Counted from the stretch's first letter, positions 1-7,045 are shown. The stretch is DNA of 15,362 nt from Gracilibacteraceae bacterium (GCA_031263945.1 JAISEW010000241.1:1-15362), one strand, 5' to 3'. Translations and numbers: made by a program. Notes: generated by a model not told the origin, from the letters alone.

Positions 1-758
1 GCGATCGCCTTGATAATGGCGTTATACTGCGCCGGTTCCCGGCACTCCTGCTTGATCAAGTTGCCCGGTTCCTCGAAAAGGTAGCCGGAGGTTGTCAGAA
101 AGTTGAGCTTGATGTTATCAGCCACGCTCAGATCCCTGTCCATCAGCGACATATACAGCGGCACGCCGCCCGTAACGCCGTACAAAACGGCGGCGTCAAC
201 GCCGCTGAAGCTATCGCCGAAATAATCTTTGGCTTGCGCGCAGTCAAACGGCAGTATCTTAAACTGCGCCGTTCTGCGGCCATAAAGCGGGCTTTTATAG
301 CCAAGCACCTGGTTCTCCATAAAGGACAGGGACGAACCGCAGAGGATAATAAACAGCTTTGACGTTTCCTTGTATTTATCGATACAAATTTGCAGCAGCG
401 AGGATATGGCCTTATAGCTTGCCGCCAGATAGGGGTACTCGTCAATGGCGAGTACCACGCGCCGCGTCTGAGCCCGCTCAAATACCGCTTCCAGCGCGTC
501 CTTGTAACTGGTGAAGAGCGGAACGGACGATGAGAAATCCCGTGAGAGCGCGAAAATACTGCGGCTGAGATTCTCCAGATTCTCTTTCGCGTTGGTTTCC
601 TGCCCTGTGAAATAGACAGATTCCTTATCCTTGATAAATTCCGCTATCAGCGCCGTTTTACCGATGCGCCGGCGTCCGTATATGATTGCGCACTGAAACT
701 TATCCGTGTTGTATAGCCGCGCAAGCTCATTCAGTTCTTGCTGTCTGCCGATAAACAT
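1..758 (-). CDS. AAA ATPase of the ATPase_2/DUF234 type, C-terminus cut by the window edge
   Basis: About 252 codons are visible; the gene runs off the left edge. The protein opens MFIGRQQELNELARLY, the usual start of the archaeal-type ATPase_2 family. Walker A is GRRRIGKT at about residues 28-35 and Walker B is VVLAIDEYP at about 101-109. The later GSSLSFMENQ (about 141-150) and YGRRTAQFKILPF (about 159-171) segments are also typical of the family. The winged-helix and DUF234 C-terminal half lies outside the window. Such proteins are intracellular P-loop NTPases of largely unknown role, sometimes multicopy in anaerobes and archaea. The ATG at 756-758 is preceded by only a weak GGGG ribosome site. 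The gene has its own consensus promoter at 794-822 and appears less GC-rich than its neighbours, which could reflect transfer. Family assignment is firm; cellular function is unknown. Confidence 0.88.
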   Translation of the reverse strand, partial: MFIGRQQELNELARLYNTDKFQCAIIYGRRRIGKTALIAEFIKDKESVYFTGQETNAKENLENLSRSIFALSRDFSSSVPLFTSYKDALEAVFERAQTRRVVLAIDEYPYLAASYKAISSLLQICIDKYKETSKLFIILCGSSLSFMENQVLGYKSPLYGRRTAQFKILPFDCAQAKDYFGDSFSGVDAAVLYGVTGGVPLYMSLMDRDLSVADNIKLNFLTTSGYLFEEPGNLIKQECREPAQYNAIIKAI

Positions 759-789
759 GACGACGCCCCATTCGCTCTATCAAGATATA

Positions 790-805
790 CTATATTATAA
801 TATAG
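790..805. repeat. 16-bp perfect AT-rich palindrome over the -10 box
   Basis: The sequence ctatattataatatag reads the same on both strands. It covers the -10 hexamer of the ATPase promoter. It could be an operator for a dimeric repressor, or a by-product of AT-rich promoter DNA. Confidence 0.5.
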
Positions 806-822
806 CAATATAGCCTTGTCAA
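794..822 (-). promoter_or_regulatory. Perfect-consensus housekeeping sigma promoter of the ATPase gene
   Basis: On the minus strand, TTGACA (817-822) and TATAAT (794-799) are separated by exactly 17 bases. Both hexamers match the sigma-70/sigma-A consensus at all six positions. Transcription would begin near 787 and leave a leader of about 30 bases before the ATG at 758. The -10 box sits inside a 16-bp perfect palindrome (790-805). Confidence 0.75.
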
Positions 823-838
823 GAGTATATATAAAGCC

Positions 839-1915
839 TCACCCCGGAAGGAGGCGCGGGTCAAACTTTTTGAAGGCCAGTTCTATCAGCTGATCCAGCA
901 GCTCCCCGTATGGCAGGCCGCTCGCCCGCCAAAGCCGCGGATACATGGAAATATTGGTAAATCCTGGCATCGTGTTGATCTCGTTGACGTATACCTCACC
1001 GCCGGCGGTCATAAAAAAATCGACGCGGGCCAGCCCCCTGCCGTCGACGGCGGCAAAAGCCCGCCGCCCGCAGTCCGCCAGTTTTTCGCCCACCTCCGCC
1101 GCAAGCGGCGCGGGGACGACGAGCCGGGAATCCGCCGATACATATTTGGCCTCATAATCATAAAAACCGGCGGCGGGAATTATCTCGCCCGGCACGGAAA
1201 CCCGCGGCGGATCGCCGTCTAAAACGCTGATTTCTATTTCCCGCCCGCTGATACCGCGTTCCGCGACGATCTTGTCGTCATAGAGCGCGGCCAGCTCCAG
1301 CCCGACCGCCAGTTCCCCGCGGGAGGCCGCTTTGGTGATGCCGACGCTGGAGCCCATGCGGGCCGGCTTGACAAAACAGGGGTAGCCCAGTTCTTTTTCT
1401 ATGCGCGTCAAAACCGCCTCGTCCGTTCGCCGGGCGGCGGCCAAAGTCAGATAAGGCCCGACCGGCAGGCCCGCTTCCCGAAAAACCGCTTTCATCCGGT
1501 CTTTGTCCATGCCCAGCGCCCCGCCCAGAACTCCGCTGCCCACAAAAGGCAAACCGGCGAGGGTGAGGAGGCCCTGCACGGTCCCGTCCTCGCCTTGGGG
1601 GCCGTGCAACAGGGGAAAAACCACGTCCGGGCGGTAAACGCCCGCCGGGCCCTCCGTCAGCGGCCAAAAACCCGAACTCCCCGGCGCCAGATGCAGCGCC
1701 GTTTCCGCGCCGGCCCGGCCCAGACTGTCGTCAGTCGCCAGCCATTCCGCCGGCGTGACGCCGAAATACCAGCGTCCCTGCTTGGTGATGCCGAGCGTGC
1801 GCACGTCATATTTTTCCCGGTCCAAATTCTCGCAGACCGATTGGGCCGAAGCGACGGATACCTCGTGTTCGCCGGACTGACCGCCGAAAAGGATCAGCAG
1901 TTTTATTTTTTCCAT
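839..1915 (-). CDS. ddl: D-alanine--D-alanine ligase
   Basis: Cytoplasmic ATP-grasp enzyme that joins two D-alanines for the peptidoglycan stem peptide. The N-terminus carries LFGGQSGEHEVSVASAQSV (residues 9-27), with the catalytic Glu of the EHEVS motif. KPARMGSSVGITKA supplies the phosphate-binding loop and catalytic Ser, and YDYEAKYVS the active-site Tyr. EINTMPGFTNISMYPRLW is the C-terminal Mg/ATP signature. Tyr and Ser are both present, as expected for D-Ala specificity. The length of 358 aa is normal. I chose the ATG at 1915 because GAGGG lies 8 bases upstream and the conserved fold starts directly after it. A GTG at 1934-1936, overlapping the murC stop as GTGA, would add seven residues (MKRGSGD) and is the alternative. 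It is the last gene of the block. Confidence 0.96.
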   Translation of the reverse strand: MEKIKLLILFGGQSGEHEVSVASAQSVCENLDREKYDVRTLGITKQGRWYFGVTPAEWLATDDSLGRAGAETALHLAPGSSGFWPLTEGPAGVYRPDVVFPLLHGPQGEDGTVQGLLTLAGLPFVGSGVLGGALGMDKDRMKAVFREAGLPVGPYLTLAAARRTDEAVLTRIEKELGYPCFVKPARMGSSVGITKAASRGELAVGLELAALYDDKIVAERGISGREIEISVLDGDPPRVSVPGEIIPAAGFYDYEAKYVSADSRLVVPAPLAAEVGEKLADCGRRAFAAVDGRGLARVDFFMTAGGEVYVNEINTMPGFTNISMYPRLWRASGLPYGELLDQLIELAFKKFDPRLLPG

Positions 1916-1932
1916 ATCCCCAGACCCTCTTT

Positions 1933-3300
1933 TCACACGGCTCCGGCCAATAAATTTTCCCCCACCCGGTAGACGTCTCCCGCCCCCAGCGTCAGCACCA
2001 GATCGTCGGGGCGCAGCGTCCGGCTGAGGTAGGCGGTTATGTCCGCCAGCGCCGGAAAATAGCGGGCCTGGACGCCGGCGTCTTTGATCAGATCGGCGAG
2101 CTGGCCGGAAGTCAGCGACTGCGTTTCCGCTCTTTCCCTGGCGGAGGGAAAAATCTCGGCCAGCGCCACCTCGTCGGCGTCGGCGAACGAGAGCGCGAAA
2201 TCCGCCAGCAAGCGGCGCGTGCGGCTGTAAGTATGAGGCTGAAAAACCGCCCGGATCCGCCGGCGGGGAAAAGAAAGGCGGGCGGCGCTGAGCGTGGCCC
2301 GGATCTCTGTCGGGTGATGCGCGTAATCGTCGATCACCGGCACGCCGCCGCGCAGGCCGAGAGTTTCAAACCGGCGTTTTGTGCCGTTAAAAGCGGTCAA
2401 AGCGGTCAATGCCCGCGGCCCCGGGACGCCGACCCTCAGCGCCAGCGCTATGGCGGCCAGCGCGTTCAAAACATTGTGCCGGCCGGAGACCACCAGATGC
2501 AGATTGCCCAAGCACTCGCCGTGCGCGTACACGTCAAAGCGGCTGCCGTCGCTGCCGAATTCGGCGCCCGCCGCCCGCACGTCCGCCTCCGCCCCAAACC
2601 CAAAGGTGGTGACGGCGGCCCGCGTGCGGATAGCGGCGCGGCGGGGCTCCTCATCCCAGATGATCAGACCGCCCTCGGCGGGCAAAGCGCCGGCGAATTC
2701 CGCGAAAGCCGCGGCGACGTCGTCCAGGCTGCGGAAATAATCAGGATGGTCGAGTTCGATATTGGTGACGACCAGAAAAAGCGGCGCGTAGTTGAGAAAA
2801 TGGCGCCGGTACTCACAGGCTTCGATGACGAAATAATCGCCGGCTCCGACATGGGCGTTGCCGCCCAGACAGGGCGCTTCGCTGCCGACCAGAAGCGTCG
2901 GGTCCAGACCGGCGTCGAGCATGATTTTTCCGATCATGGCGGTCGTCGTCGTCTTGCCGTGGGTGCCGGCGACGCAGACGCCGCGTTTTTTCGCCATCAG
3001 GCGGCCGAGAAATTCCGGGTAGGAGTAAACCGGCAGCCCGTGGGCGCGCGCGCGCGTTATCTCCGGATGATCCTCCCCGTAGGCGGGCGAGTGGACGACT
3101 ATATCCGCCTGATCAACGTTAGCGGCGGCAAAAGGCCACACGTCGATGCCGGCGCGGCGCAGCAGCTCGTCGGTAAAATAAATCTGCTTTGTGTCGGAAC
3201 CCGTGACTTCCGCTCCCGGCATCCGCCGCGCTATCTGCGCGAGCGCGCTCATGCCGGCCCCCTTGACGCCGACAAAATGAATGCGCTGTGTCAAATGCAT
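1933..3300 (-). CDS. murC: UDP-N-acetylmuramate--L-alanine ligase
   Basis: Cytoplasmic Mur ligase that adds L-Ala to UDP-MurNAc with ATP, the first step of stem-peptide assembly. The 455-aa length is typical. GVKGAGMSALA (11-21) is the UDP-binding loop, GTHGKTTTT (112-120) the ATP P-loop, EACEYRRHFL (160-169) and DHPDYF (184-189) belong to the central domain, and DDYAHHPTEI (324-333) with QPHTYSRT (354-361) to the C-terminal domain. EACEYRRHF is the form seen in Bacillus-type MurC, whereas proteobacterial proteins have a different segment here. The ATG at 3298-3300 follows GGAAGGAAG. The gene starts 11 bases after the zinc-ribbon gene and ends against ddl, so murC and ddl are probably translated from one message. 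Confidence 0.97.
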   Translation of the reverse strand: MHLTQRIHFVGVKGAGMSALAQIARRMPGAEVTGSDTKQIYFTDELLRRAGIDVWPFAAANVDQADIVVHSPAYGEDHPEITRARAHGLPVYSYPEFLGRLMAKKRGVCVAGTHGKTTTTAMIGKIMLDAGLDPTLLVGSEAPCLGGNAHVGAGDYFVIEACEYRRHFLNYAPLFLVVTNIELDHPDYFRSLDDVAAAFAEFAGALPAEGGLIIWDEEPRRAAIRTRAAVTTFGFGAEADVRAAGAEFGSDGSRFDVYAHGECLGNLHLVVSGRHNVLNALAAIALALRVGVPGPRALTALTAFNGTKRRFETLGLRGGVPVIDDYAHHPTEIRATLSAARLSFPRRRIRAVFQPHTYSRTRRLLADFALSFADADEVALAEIFPSARERAETQSLTSGQLADLIKDAGVQARYFPALADITAYLSRTLRPDDLVLTLGAGDVYRVGENLLAGAV

Positions 3301-3311
3301 CTTCCTTCCGT

Positions 3312-3533
3312 TCAGATAAAGTTCGTTTCCAATTCTTCCCTGGAAAAAAATCCCTTATAATCCCCGGCGTTCAGCAGCCCGGTCACGACCGCCTCGTCGC
3401 TGATAAAGCAGCCGTTAGCGCATTCGGCAAAAGAGCCGTGTTTTACATGCAGGCTGTACTCGCCGCAATCAGGGCATTTATATTTTCTGAGCCGGATCTC
3501 CGGTTCCGCTTCTCCTCTGGCCCATAACGGCAT
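3312..3533 (-). CDS. Small zinc-ribbon protein of unknown function
   Basis: A 73-aa protein with one probable zinc ribbon: CPDC (C20, C23) followed by CANGC (C38, C42). The N-terminus is basic and the C-terminal tail acidic. I do not recognise a named family. A GGGGAGG site lies 7 bases before the ATG at 3533. A second ATG at 3539 (two codons earlier, only 1 base from that site) and a third at 3602 are less likely starts. The gene sits between tmk and murC, 41 bases after the tmk stop and 11 bases before murC, and has its own candidate promoter. Zinc ribbons of this size often bind nucleic acid or a protein partner; any link to cell-wall synthesis is only by position. Confidence 0.72.
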   Translation of the reverse strand: MPLWARGEAEPEIRLRKYKCPDCGEYSLHVKHGSFAECANGCFISDEAVVTGLLNAGDYKGFFSREELETNFI

Positions 3534-3573
3534 CCCCATCCCTCCCCTGTCAAACAATGTTACGCTTCCCCAT

Positions 3574-3602
3574 ATTATAACGCCTGTTCCGCGAAAAGAC
3601 AA
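3574..3602 (-). promoter_or_regulatory. Candidate internal promoter for the zinc ribbon-murC-ddl segment
   Basis: On the minus strand, TTGTCT (3597-3602) and a perfect TATAAT (3574-3579) are 17 bases apart. The -35 matches consensus at 4 of 6 positions. It lies over the last codons and stop of tmk, so murC and ddl could be transcribed independently of the exporter and tmk. Confidence 0.5.
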
Positions 3603-4210
3603 ATGGCGGCGCGCGTCAGTTCCGCGGTCACGGTCTCCGGGGAGGCTTCGCCGTCTACGGCCTGTGCGTTCAGCCCTTCGGCGCGCCCGGCGGCCAGCAG
3701 GTTTTCCAAATTGGCCAGCACCCGGCGCAATATTTCCTCTTTTTCAAATAATTCCGTCTGTGAACGGCTTTGAGCGATGCGGGCCAGGGAGACGGCGGGC
3801 CGCACGCGGAGAAAAATGGTCAGGTCCGGCTGGCGGGCAAAACGGTTGATCTCTTTCACCCAGGCCGCGTCGCATTCCAGGCTCTGATAGGCGTAAGAAG
3901 ACCAGAGGTAACGGTCGCAGACGATGATTTCCCCGCGCTCCAGGGCGGGAAGGATAAAATTGCGCAGATGATCCAGACGGTCGGCAGCAAAAAGCAACGC
4001 CAGACCCGGCGCGGGGATATCCCGCAAACGCCCGCTCAGGGCCTGCCGGATCAAGAGACCGGCGGGACCGTCCGTCGGTTCTTTGGTCAGCAGCGTTTTT
4101 CGCCCCGTTTGCCCCGCCAAGGCGGAAACAAGCCGGGCGGCCTGCGTGCTGAGCCCGGAACCGTCGATCCCTTCCAAAACGATAAATTTACCCGGAGGCG
4201 AAAACGTCAC
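3575..4210 (-). CDS. tmk: dTMP kinase (thymidylate kinase) with an unusual Walker A
   Basis: Cytoplasmic enzyme that phosphorylates dTMP to dTDP for DNA synthesis. The 211-aa length is normal. The fold is recognisable from KFIVLEGIDGSGLSTQ (8-23), LLFAADRLDHL (72-82), the DRYLWSSYAYQS segment (99-110, with the DRY motif) and an Arg-rich lid region at about 144-150. The P-loop reads GIDGSGLST: the near-universal Lys is Leu20 (codon ctc). Non-Lys P-loops are known in some Tmk subgroups, so activity is still likely. The start is GTG at 4208-4210, overlapping the TGA of the exporter gene as GTGA, which implies translational coupling. No better start is visible, since the P-loop begins within ten residues. 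Confidence 0.93.
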   Translation of the reverse strand: MTFSPPGKFIVLEGIDGSGLSTQAARLVSALAGQTGRKTLLTKEPTDGPAGLLIRQALSGRLRDIPAPGLALLFAADRLDHLRNFILPALERGEIIVCDRYLWSSYAYQSLECDAAWVKEINRFARQPDLTIFLRVRPAVSLARIAQSRSQTELFEKEEILRRVLANLENLLAAGRAEGLNAQAVDGEASPETVTAELTRAAICLFAEQAL

Positions 4211-5631
4211 GGTCTCGGCCCGTTTCCCACCGCTTCCTCCGGGGATTTGACGGTTTTCAGCCGGAGACAGATAGCGAGCGACAGCAGGGCGACGAGCGCC
4301 GCCGCGGCGATGATGCAGCGCAGAGCCAGCTGATAGGCGTCGGCGTAGGGTCGCGTCAGCGCAAAATACTGGCGCAGCAGCGTAAAAACGCCGGCGGAGG
4401 CGGCCGTGCCGATGCAGAAAGCGAGATTGCGGTTCGTGGAGACGAAGCCGCCGGCGTACCCGGCGTATTTTCTTCCGGCCGCCGTCATGATCTCGCTGTT
4501 ATTCGGGGTGTTCAGCATCCCCATCCCGCAGCCCATCAGCGCCAGCCCGGCGGCAAAATGAGGGATCACCGGCGCGGTGCCCAGGAAAAGCATGAGGACG
4601 AGCGCCGCCGTGAACACCACGAGCGCCGCCGGCATGAGACGCATGGCCCCGATCCTGTCGGACAGCACGCCGGACAAAGGAGCGGTCACCGCCATGCACA
4701 GCGGCGAGATCATCATCAGCCAGCCCACCGTCCCCACCGGCAGACCCCACTGCTCCTGCAGAAAAAACGGCAGGAGGAAATTCACGGCCATATTGGCGAA
4801 ATAGCTGAGAAACGCGACCAGATTGCCGAGCGAAAAGCGCGGATTGGCGAGCAGCGCGGAATCCCAGAGCGGAGCGGCGTGTTTTTTCTCGGCCAGAGCG
4901 AACACGGGCAGGGCCAGAAGGAACAGGAGCCCGAACCAGCGGCTGCCAGCGAAGTTGCCGCTGAAAAACAGGATCAAGGAAGAAATGATGACCCCGAGCA
5001 GCAGCGCGCCCCGGATATCCAGCGGCGGCGGGTTTTGCGGCGGCGGGACGTTAGAGCGCAGATAACGCAGACCGACCAGAAGGGACAGGATACCGAACGG
5101 CACGTTGACAAAAAATATGACCGGCCAGGTAAAATGAGTCAGGATAAGGCCGCCGATCGTCGGGCCGCACATGCCGCCGATGCCGACCACCAGCACGTTG
5201 ATGCCGAGCGCCATGCCCCGCTGGGACAGCGGAAAAGCGTTGACGATGATCCCCGCCCCCGTGGCCATGAGCATAGCCGCCCCCACGGCTTGCAGGGCGC
5301 GGCTCAGGAGCAAAGCGGTCAAGGCGCCGGAGAACCCGCAGCAAACGGAGCCGGCGGAAAAAACGACCAGCCCGCAGAGGTATATCTTATGCCCGCCGAC
5401 GCGGTCCCCCACGCGGCCGAGGAGCAGCATGAGCACGCTGACGACCAGCAGATAGACCGTCGTCACCCACTGCACCTCGGCCAGACTGATGCGGAAATAA
5501 ACGCTCAGCAGCGGGTTGGCGACGTTAAGGCTGCTGGCGTTGATACCGGACATCAGAGTGCCTAAGGCGATGACGACCAGCGAGATCCACTTATTGATAT
5601 CTTTGGGCGCGGAGTTTTCGGCGGGTTGCAT
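4207..5631 (-). CDS. MFS drug-efflux transporter, DHA2 (14-TMS, EmrB/QacA) family
   Basis: Inner-membrane proton antiporter of 474 aa with about 14 hydrophobic segments, from about residue 16 to 460, which fits the DHA2 branch. LGRVGDRVGGHK (71-82) is the MFS motif A loop after TM2. A glycine-rich MCGPTIGG stretch in TM5 matches the antiporter motif C. The TM1 motif is NASSLNVANP, where many family members have an acidic LDxTIVNVALP; loss of that Asp could change coupling or substrate. The substrate cannot be predicted. The ATG at 5629-5631 has GGAGG 4 bases upstream. It heads a block that continues into tmk through a GTGA overlap, and a promoter lies at 5679-5707. Confidence 0.92.
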   Translation of the reverse strand: MQPAENSAPKDINKWISLVVIALGTLMSGINASSLNVANPLLSVYFRISLAEVQWVTTVYLLVVSVLMLLLGRVGDRVGGHKIYLCGLVVFSAGSVCCGFSGALTALLLSRALQAVGAAMLMATGAGIIVNAFPLSQRGMALGINVLVVGIGGMCGPTIGGLILTHFTWPVIFFVNVPFGILSLLVGLRYLRSNVPPPQNPPPLDIRGALLLGVIISSLILFFSGNFAGSRWFGLLFLLALPVFALAEKKHAAPLWDSALLANPRFSLGNLVAFLSYFANMAVNFLLPFFLQEQWGLPVGTVGWLMMISPLCMAVTAPLSGVLSDRIGAMRLMPAALVVFTAALVLMLFLGTAPVIPHFAAGLALMGCGMGMLNTPNNSEIMTAAGRKYAGYAGGFVSTNRNLAFCIGTAASAGVFTLLRQYFALTRPYADAYQLALRCIIAAAALVALLSLAICLRLKTVKSPEEAVGNGPRP

Positions 5632-5678
5632 GTTTCCTCCCGGATCTTTCGAGCCGTGAAAATAAGTATTATATATTC

Positions 5679-5707
5679 ATTATATACCCGTTCCCGCAAA
5701 AAATCAA
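5679..5707 (-). promoter_or_regulatory. Promoter of the MFS exporter-tmk block
   Basis: On the minus strand, TTGATT (5702-5707) and TATAAT (5679-5684) are separated by 17 bases. The -10 is perfect and the -35 matches 4 of 6. A second TATAAT-like run just downstream makes the exact start uncertain. The leader before the ATG at 5631 is about 40 bases. Confidence 0.6.
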
Positions 5708-5766
5708 CGACGGCCATATTGTCAGATAATTATGAATCTTGTGTTTGAAAGCATGACGCAATCGGC

Positions 5767-5792
5767 TTTTGGTGATGCTAACATCACCAAAA
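5767..5792. repeat. Inverted repeat (11-bp arms, 4-base loop) abutting the tandem array
   Basis: ttttggtgatg (5767-5777) is followed by ctaa and the exact complement catcaccaaaa (5782-5792). The right arm is also the first copy of the 12-bp tandem repeat, so the left arm could pair with any of the repeats. No U-run follows on either strand, so an intrinsic terminator is not well supported. Confidence 0.65.
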
Positions 5793-5839
5793 ACATCACC
5801 AAAAGCATCACTAAAAGCATCACCGAAAGCATCACCGAA
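5780..5839. repeat. 12-bp tandem repeat, five units
   Basis: Five head-to-tail units of the form a(a/g)catcac(c/t)(a/g)aa occupy 5780-5839; a sixth begins as agtgac. Units 1 and 2 are identical, units 4 and 5 are identical, and unit 3 is intermediate. The array lies between the 3' end of the LacI gene and the exporter promoter, about 75-130 bases upstream of its -35. It could be a binding array or a slipped-strand minisatellite. Confidence 0.8.
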
Positions 5840-5860
5840 AGTGACGGCGGGAAGCGGCTT

Positions 5861-6871
5861 TCACTGCCGGAGGATGACAGAATTCCGAAAACTGAGTTCC
5901 ACGGGGAAGACTTTGATTTTTTTTTTGTTTTGACCGGTTATGAGTTCCGTCAGCATGTCCATAGCCTGGCAGCCCATGGGCCGAAAGGGAATAGAAACTG
6001 TGGTCAAAGAAGGGCTGACATACTCGGCGGCGGGTATATCATCAAAGCCCAGCACGGATATATCTTCCGGGACGCGGCGCCCGCTCTTCCTCAAGGCGTT
6101 CAGCGCTCCGATCGCCATCAGGTCATTCAGGGCAAAGACCGCCGTGATCTCGGGCGCCGCCTTGAGGAGACGCTCCATGGCCGGTTGAGCGCCTTCATAG
6201 GTAAATCCTCCGCTTAGACGCCATTTTTTCGGCGCCTTTAACCCGGCGGCCAGCATGGCCTCCTCGTAGCCGAGTTCCCGCTGCCAGGAGGTTATGGAAT
6301 TTTTGGTCCCGGTCAGCAAGGCTATATTTTTGTGTCCGTTCATGATCAGATGCTCGACGGCCATGCGGGCCGCCGCCTGATTGTCGATCTGGACAGAGGC
6401 AAAACCGCTGCCGCCGTTGCCGACCACCACCACCGGGACGTCCGCCAGAACAGTCATTTCTTCATCAGCGTCGCGGACTATGCCGCCGCCGATGATGATC
6501 AGCCCGTCCACTCTTTTTTCTTTCATAACTTCCAAATAATGGCTGCGACGCTGCTGCGAACGCTGCACATTGGCAAAAAGCAGCGAATAGCCCGAACGCC
6601 GGGCGGCGTTCTCCACTCCTTGCACGATCAGCGGATAGTAGGGGTTGGTAATATCCTGGATCAGGAGACCGACAGTTTGGGTCAAGCGCTGATGGAGACC
6701 GCGAGCCATGGCGTTTGGCACAAACCGCAGCTGGCGGATAGCCTCTTCCACCCGCTCTCGGGTAGCGGCGGTCATCATAGTGAAATTGCCGTTGAGCGCC
6801 CTTGATACGGTTGTGGTCGAGACTCCGGCCAAGCGGGCCACATCCTTGATCGTCGTGCGATTCTTATTCAA
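5861..6871 (-). CDS. LacI/PurR-family transcriptional regulator
   Basis: A 336-aa DNA-binding repressor. The N-terminal helix-turn-helix reads TTIKDVARLAGVSTTTVSRAL (residues 6-26), followed by the hinge helix PNAMARGL (52-59). The periplasmic-binding-protein-like sensor domain starts at TVGLLIQDITNPYY and includes GFDDIPAAEYVSPSLTTV near the end. I chose the TTG at 6869-6871 because AGGAG lies exactly 7 bases upstream and it places the HTH at the usual distance from the N-terminus. An upstream in-frame ATG at 6914-6916 would add 15 Arg/Asn-rich residues and has no clear ribosome site. The gene is divergent from the catabolic operon, whose promoter carries LacI-type operators, so it is very likely its regulator. 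The effector is unknown. Confidence 0.93.
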   Translation of the reverse strand: MNKNRTTIKDVARLAGVSTTTVSRALNGNFTMMTAATRERVEEAIRQLRFVPNAMARGLHQRLTQTVGLLIQDITNPYYPLIVQGVENAARRSGYSLLFANVQRSQQRRSHYLEVMKEKRVDGLIIIGGGIVRDADEEMTVLADVPVVVVGNGGSGFASVQIDNQAAARMAVEHLIMNGHKNIALLTGTKNSITSWQRELGYEEAMLAAGLKAPKKWRLSGGFTYEGAQPAMERLLKAAPEITAVFALNDLMAIGALNALRKSGRRVPEDISVLGFDDIPAAEYVSPSLTTVSIPFRPMGCQAMDMLTELITGQNKKKIKVFPVELSFRNSVILRQ

Positions 6872-6946
6872 TCTGTTACTCCTGTTTTTTCTTTCCCAAC
6901 GTGGGCGCTCGCCCATAACCCAATATGTGTTTTTCTTTCCTATAAA

Positions 6947-6975
6947 ATAATACCTTAAGTTCTTAGGAGTTTCAA
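6947..6975 (-). promoter_or_regulatory. Promoter of the LacI-family regulator
   Basis: On the minus strand, TTGAAA (6970-6975) and TATTAT (6947-6952) are 17 bases apart, each matching consensus at 5 of 6 positions. Transcription would begin near 6940, about 70 bases before the TTG start. No copy of the GAAACGTTTC operator lies over it. Confidence 0.6.
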
Positions 6976-6988
6976 GTGAATTCCCCAG

Positions 6989-7013
6989 AATAGAAAAATT
7001 TCATTTTTCTATT
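6989..7013. promoter_or_regulatory. 11-bp inverted repeat touching the operon -35 box
   Basis: aatagaaaaat (6989-6999) and atttttctatt (7003-7013) are exact reverse complements with a 3-base spacer. The right arm includes the first two bases of TTGACA. Its position suits a dimeric regulator site distinct from the downstream LacI-type operators, or an AT-rich UP element. Confidence 0.5.
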
Positions 7014-7040
7014 GACACAGGGAAAATCAGGTGATATATT
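7012..7040 (+). promoter_or_regulatory. Promoter of the catabolic operon
   Basis: TTGACA (7012-7017, perfect) and TATATT (7035-7040, 5 of 6) are separated by 17 bases. Transcription should begin near 7047, directly at the operator cluster. The leader before the ATG at 7125 is about 78 bases. Confidence 0.75.
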
Positions 7041-7045
7041 TAGTT

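Noticed and set aside
836..855. Possible terminator at the ddl stop (5-bp gcctc/gaggc stem)
   Set aside because: The stem is short with a 10-base loop, and the following TTTATATAT is a poor U-tract that is part of the adjacent promoter region.
2233..3360. Long plus-strand open frame (375 codons) opposite murC
   Set aside because: It is antisense to a clear MurC with all family motifs, has no recognisable domain, and is explained by the GC-rich third codon positions of murC.
3549..3554. TTGACA on the minus strand upstream of the zinc-ribbon start
   Set aside because: No -10-like sequence is found 16-18 bases downstream; the TTGTCT/TATAAT pair at 3574-3602 is the better promoter.
4558..5565. 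Plus-strand open frame opposite the MFS exporter
   Set aside because: The product is extremely rich in His, Arg, Gln and Asp, as expected for the complement of a membrane-protein gene, and shows no family motif.
5732..6217. Plus-strand open frame starting with NITKSITESITES-like repeats
   Set aside because: The peptide repeat is only the translation of the 12-bp tandem DNA repeat, and the rest is antisense to the LacI gene.
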